Assembly (NCBI GenBank): GCA_002427105.1
Contig: DIPM01000015.1
Span: 1-50,615 of the forward strand
DNA from: Marinilabiliaceae bacterium UBA5488
GTDB taxonomy: Bacteria; Bacteroidota; Bacteroidia; Bacteroidales; Marinilabiliaceae
Direction: 5' to 3'
DNA length: 50,615 bases
Shown: positions 49,349 through 50,615 of the stretch, piece by piece
Numbering within the stretch: position 1 is the first letter of the stretch
Layout of the letters: every line of letters starts with the position of its first letter
Notes under the pieces: generated by a model
What the model was told of the DNA's origin: nothing
Database searches by the model: none
What the model saw: the letters and a program-made list of their open reading frames with translations, nothing else
Program-made: the position numbers and the translations under genes

Positions 49349-50023
49349 TTAATACCGCGCCAATTTAAACAATACCGGAATAGTGAACATAACCCTAACA
49401 AACTCTCCGTTTTGGATACCGGGACTCCAGTCGGGCATGCTCTCCACTACCCTCAAAGCTTCTGCATCGAGGGTCGGATGTATGCCCTTTTTCACCTTTG
49501 CATTAGTTACCCTACCGCTTCTGTCAACAACAAACTCTACGTAAACACGACCCTCCAGATCTCTATCAATAGCCGCTTGCGGATAACGAATATTTGAAGA
49601 AAGATATTGAAACAATGCACTTTCTCCACCCGGGAAAGAGGGCATTATTTCGGCAAAAATATGAATATCGTCGCGAGGATCTTCGGGTAAATCATAAGAG
49701 GGCACATCAATGGTCGAATTGGGTACAAGATCAGTGGTAAAAGTTTCCCAAGGCTCAATTATCTCGTCTGACACATCGGGTACAATTACGAAATCAACGG
49801 TCTTAGGCAATACTGGTTTCTCCTTTTCAAAAACGGTAGCAATAGGCACAATTTCGATAGGTACATCAATTTCCACACCATAGTAGTAATCGCCGGATGA
49901 ATAATCAGCTGTGTTCCATTCAAATGCGATAAGTGATAGCGCCAGAGCAGCTACCAGTCCTATCTGCAAAAATGTTGACCTGAGATTTTCAAGGTCGTAG
50001 CGAGGTGATTTTTTAAGGTCCAT
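49349..50023 (-). CDS. TonB family energy transducer, second copy
   Basis: Paralogue of the first tonB: the N-terminus (KKSPRYDLENLRSTF and the helix 'LALSLIAFEWN') and the C-terminal domain ('GRVYVEFVVDRSGRVTNAKV', 'DAEALRVVESMPDWSPG') align, but the linker has no polyproline tract and is acidic and Ile/Pro-scattered instead. 224 residues. The C-terminal domain has a shorter end. Different linkers suggest different reach or partners (inference). Same strand as the first copy, with a gap of 211 bases. Confidence 0.88.
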   Translation of the reverse strand: MDLKKSPRYDLENLRSTFLQIGLVAALALSLIAFEWNTADYSSGDYYYGVEIDVPIEIVPIATVFEKEKPVLPKTVDFVIVPDVSDEIIEPWETFTTDLVPNSTIDVPSYDLPEDPRDDIHIFAEIMPSFPGGESALFQYLSSNIRYPQAAIDRDLEGRVYVEFVVDRSGRVTNAKVKKGIHPTLDAEALRVVESMPDWSPGIQNGEFVRVMFTIPVLFKLARY

Positions 50024-50350
50024 GATAAAGGTTTTAGGGGTTTAACTATTAGTAAGTTATAACAGAAAGGCAGCGATTCCAAGCCCATTAAATTAGTTTA
50101 ACTCTGCTGCACACTTTTAAACAAAGGATGGAGCGCCCTGCAAGGCTTTCAGAAATAACACCAAAAGACTATGGTTAATTTTAACATGATAACATTCAAT
50201 GCTGATATTACTGCAGAGCGTAGGCCGAAGCTCTGGTAACTGATGACTGCTAAGTGATAAGCCCTAAACCGGTCATTGGCAAGCCGCGTAGCAACATTAG
50301 CGGACAACAGTACCTGCAAATACAGTAAGGGAAATAATTTGCGGCAATAG
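50024..50350. other. Gene-free region upstream of the second tonB
   Basis: No gene supported. A short ORF on the minus strand at 50149-50358 has no recognisable features and overlaps the tRNA promoter. A hairpin CAGAGC (50214-50219)/GCTCTG (50230-50235) is visible, otherwise nothing recognisable. It presumably holds the second tonB promoter, which I could not place. Confidence 0.5.
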
Positions 50351-50382
50351 TTTGGCACTTAAGACGAAATAAAATATATTTG
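50351..50382 (+). promoter_or_regulatory. Promoter of tRNA-Ala
   Basis: TTTG at 50351-50354, exactly 20 bases, then TATATTTG at 50375-50382: a full match to the Bacteroidota promoter. The mature tRNA starts 16 bases after the box. Confidence 0.75.
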
Positions 50383-50397
50383 CAGCCTCATAATGAA

Positions 50398-50471
50398 GGG
50401 GGCATAGCTCAGTTGGCTAGAGCGTTTGACTGGCAGTCAAGAGGTCAGGGGTTCGACTCCCCTTGTCTCCA
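50398..50471 (+). tRNA. tRNA-Ala (anticodon GGC)
   Basis: 74 bases. Acceptor GGGGGCA (50398-50404) pairs with TGTCTCC (50464-50470) and includes the G3-U70 pair that marks alanine tRNAs. The anticodon loop CTGGCAG gives GGC, reading GCC/GCU codons. Discriminator A at 50471; CCA not encoded. Not next to an rRNA operon within the window. Confidence 0.95.
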
Positions 50472-50481
50472 CTTTATAATC

Positions 50482-50517
50482 AGGCAGTTACAATGAATAT
50501 TTGTAGCTGCCTTTTTT
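50482..50517 (+). terminator. Terminator after tRNA-Ala
   Basis: AGGCAGTTACAA (50482-50493) pairs with TTGTAGCTGCCT (50501-50512) with one G-U, followed by T residues to 50517. It ends the single-tRNA transcript. Confidence 0.85.
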
Positions 50518-50615
50518 ATTGTACATCAAATGTGCAAAAATGGGTCTGCATATCTAATTAGGCAGCATTTTTTATAAGATTGATGATTTATTATCAATAC
50601 TGTCCTAAATAATTT

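Noticed and set aside
50149..50358. Short minus-strand ORF of 69 codons upstream of the second tonB
   Set aside because: No family features, no start context, and it overlaps the -33 element of the tRNA-Ala promoter. Treated as chance.
1..50615. CRISPR array, insertion sequence, prophage or toxin-antitoxin module
   Set aside because: No regularly spaced direct repeats, transposase, integrase or small two-gene module was seen on either strand.

Overview
The window is a gene-dense stretch of a Bacteroidota chromosome, most likely Bacteroidales or Marinilabiliales (the order is inferred, not proven). The signs are: the type IX secretion core in the order porP-gldK-gldL-gldM-gldN; a DUF4270 lipoprotein; lipoprotein signals of the SxC type; Bacteroidota promoters (TTTG, about 20 bases, TAnnTTTG) in front of the tRNA genes; and start codons usually lacking a Shine-Dalgarno. 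Base composition looks even. I see no insertion sequence, prophage, integrase or CRISPR array, so this reads as core genome with a few lineage-specific parts.

Layout. 1-426: intergenic DNA with a nested palindromic repeat. 427-4626: an S41 protease lipoprotein, an MlaEF-type lipid ABC pair without a nearby MCE protein, and manC. 4752-14385 (all minus strand): topA, a ureohydrolase-fold protein that has lost three of six metal ligands, then porP and gldKLMN. 14602-18345: a class A PBP convergent with radA. 18464-22837: panC-panD, a short GT5-like N-domain protein, a DUF4270 lipoprotein and ribE. 22932-26311: an NAD-epimerase translationally coupled to a second class A PBP. 26337-33413 (minus): metK, a NodB-like protein, and a set equivalent to WbpE, WbpD, WbpB and WbpA (in transcription order), which would make a UDP-2,3-diacetamido-glucuronic acid type sugar, plus a GNAT. 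33615-41855: nagB, tRNA-Glu/rpsT/tRNA-Glu, radC, a FemAB/GNAT-like protein, upp, folK, sppA, lpxK and a purine nucleoside phosphorylase. 41872-50023: a lamin-tail surface protein, asd, fhs, hflX and two tandem tonB paralogues. The window closes with tRNA-Ala(GGC).

Functional themes. Much of the window serves the cell envelope: protein export (T9SS and a probable T9SS cargo at 41872-44202), peptidoglycan polymerisation (two PBPs), lipid A (lpxK), outer-membrane lipid transport (MlaEF), TonB energy transduction and surface-sugar precursors (manC, the Wbp-like set, nagB). The rest is core metabolism and information processing.

The least-explained items are the degenerate ureohydrolase between topA and the T9SS genes, the single-domain GT5 protein next to panC, the isolated diacetamido-uronate set with its NodB-like partner, and inverted repeats at all eight convergent gene junctions. 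All functional calls come from reading motifs in the translated sequence; no database search was run.
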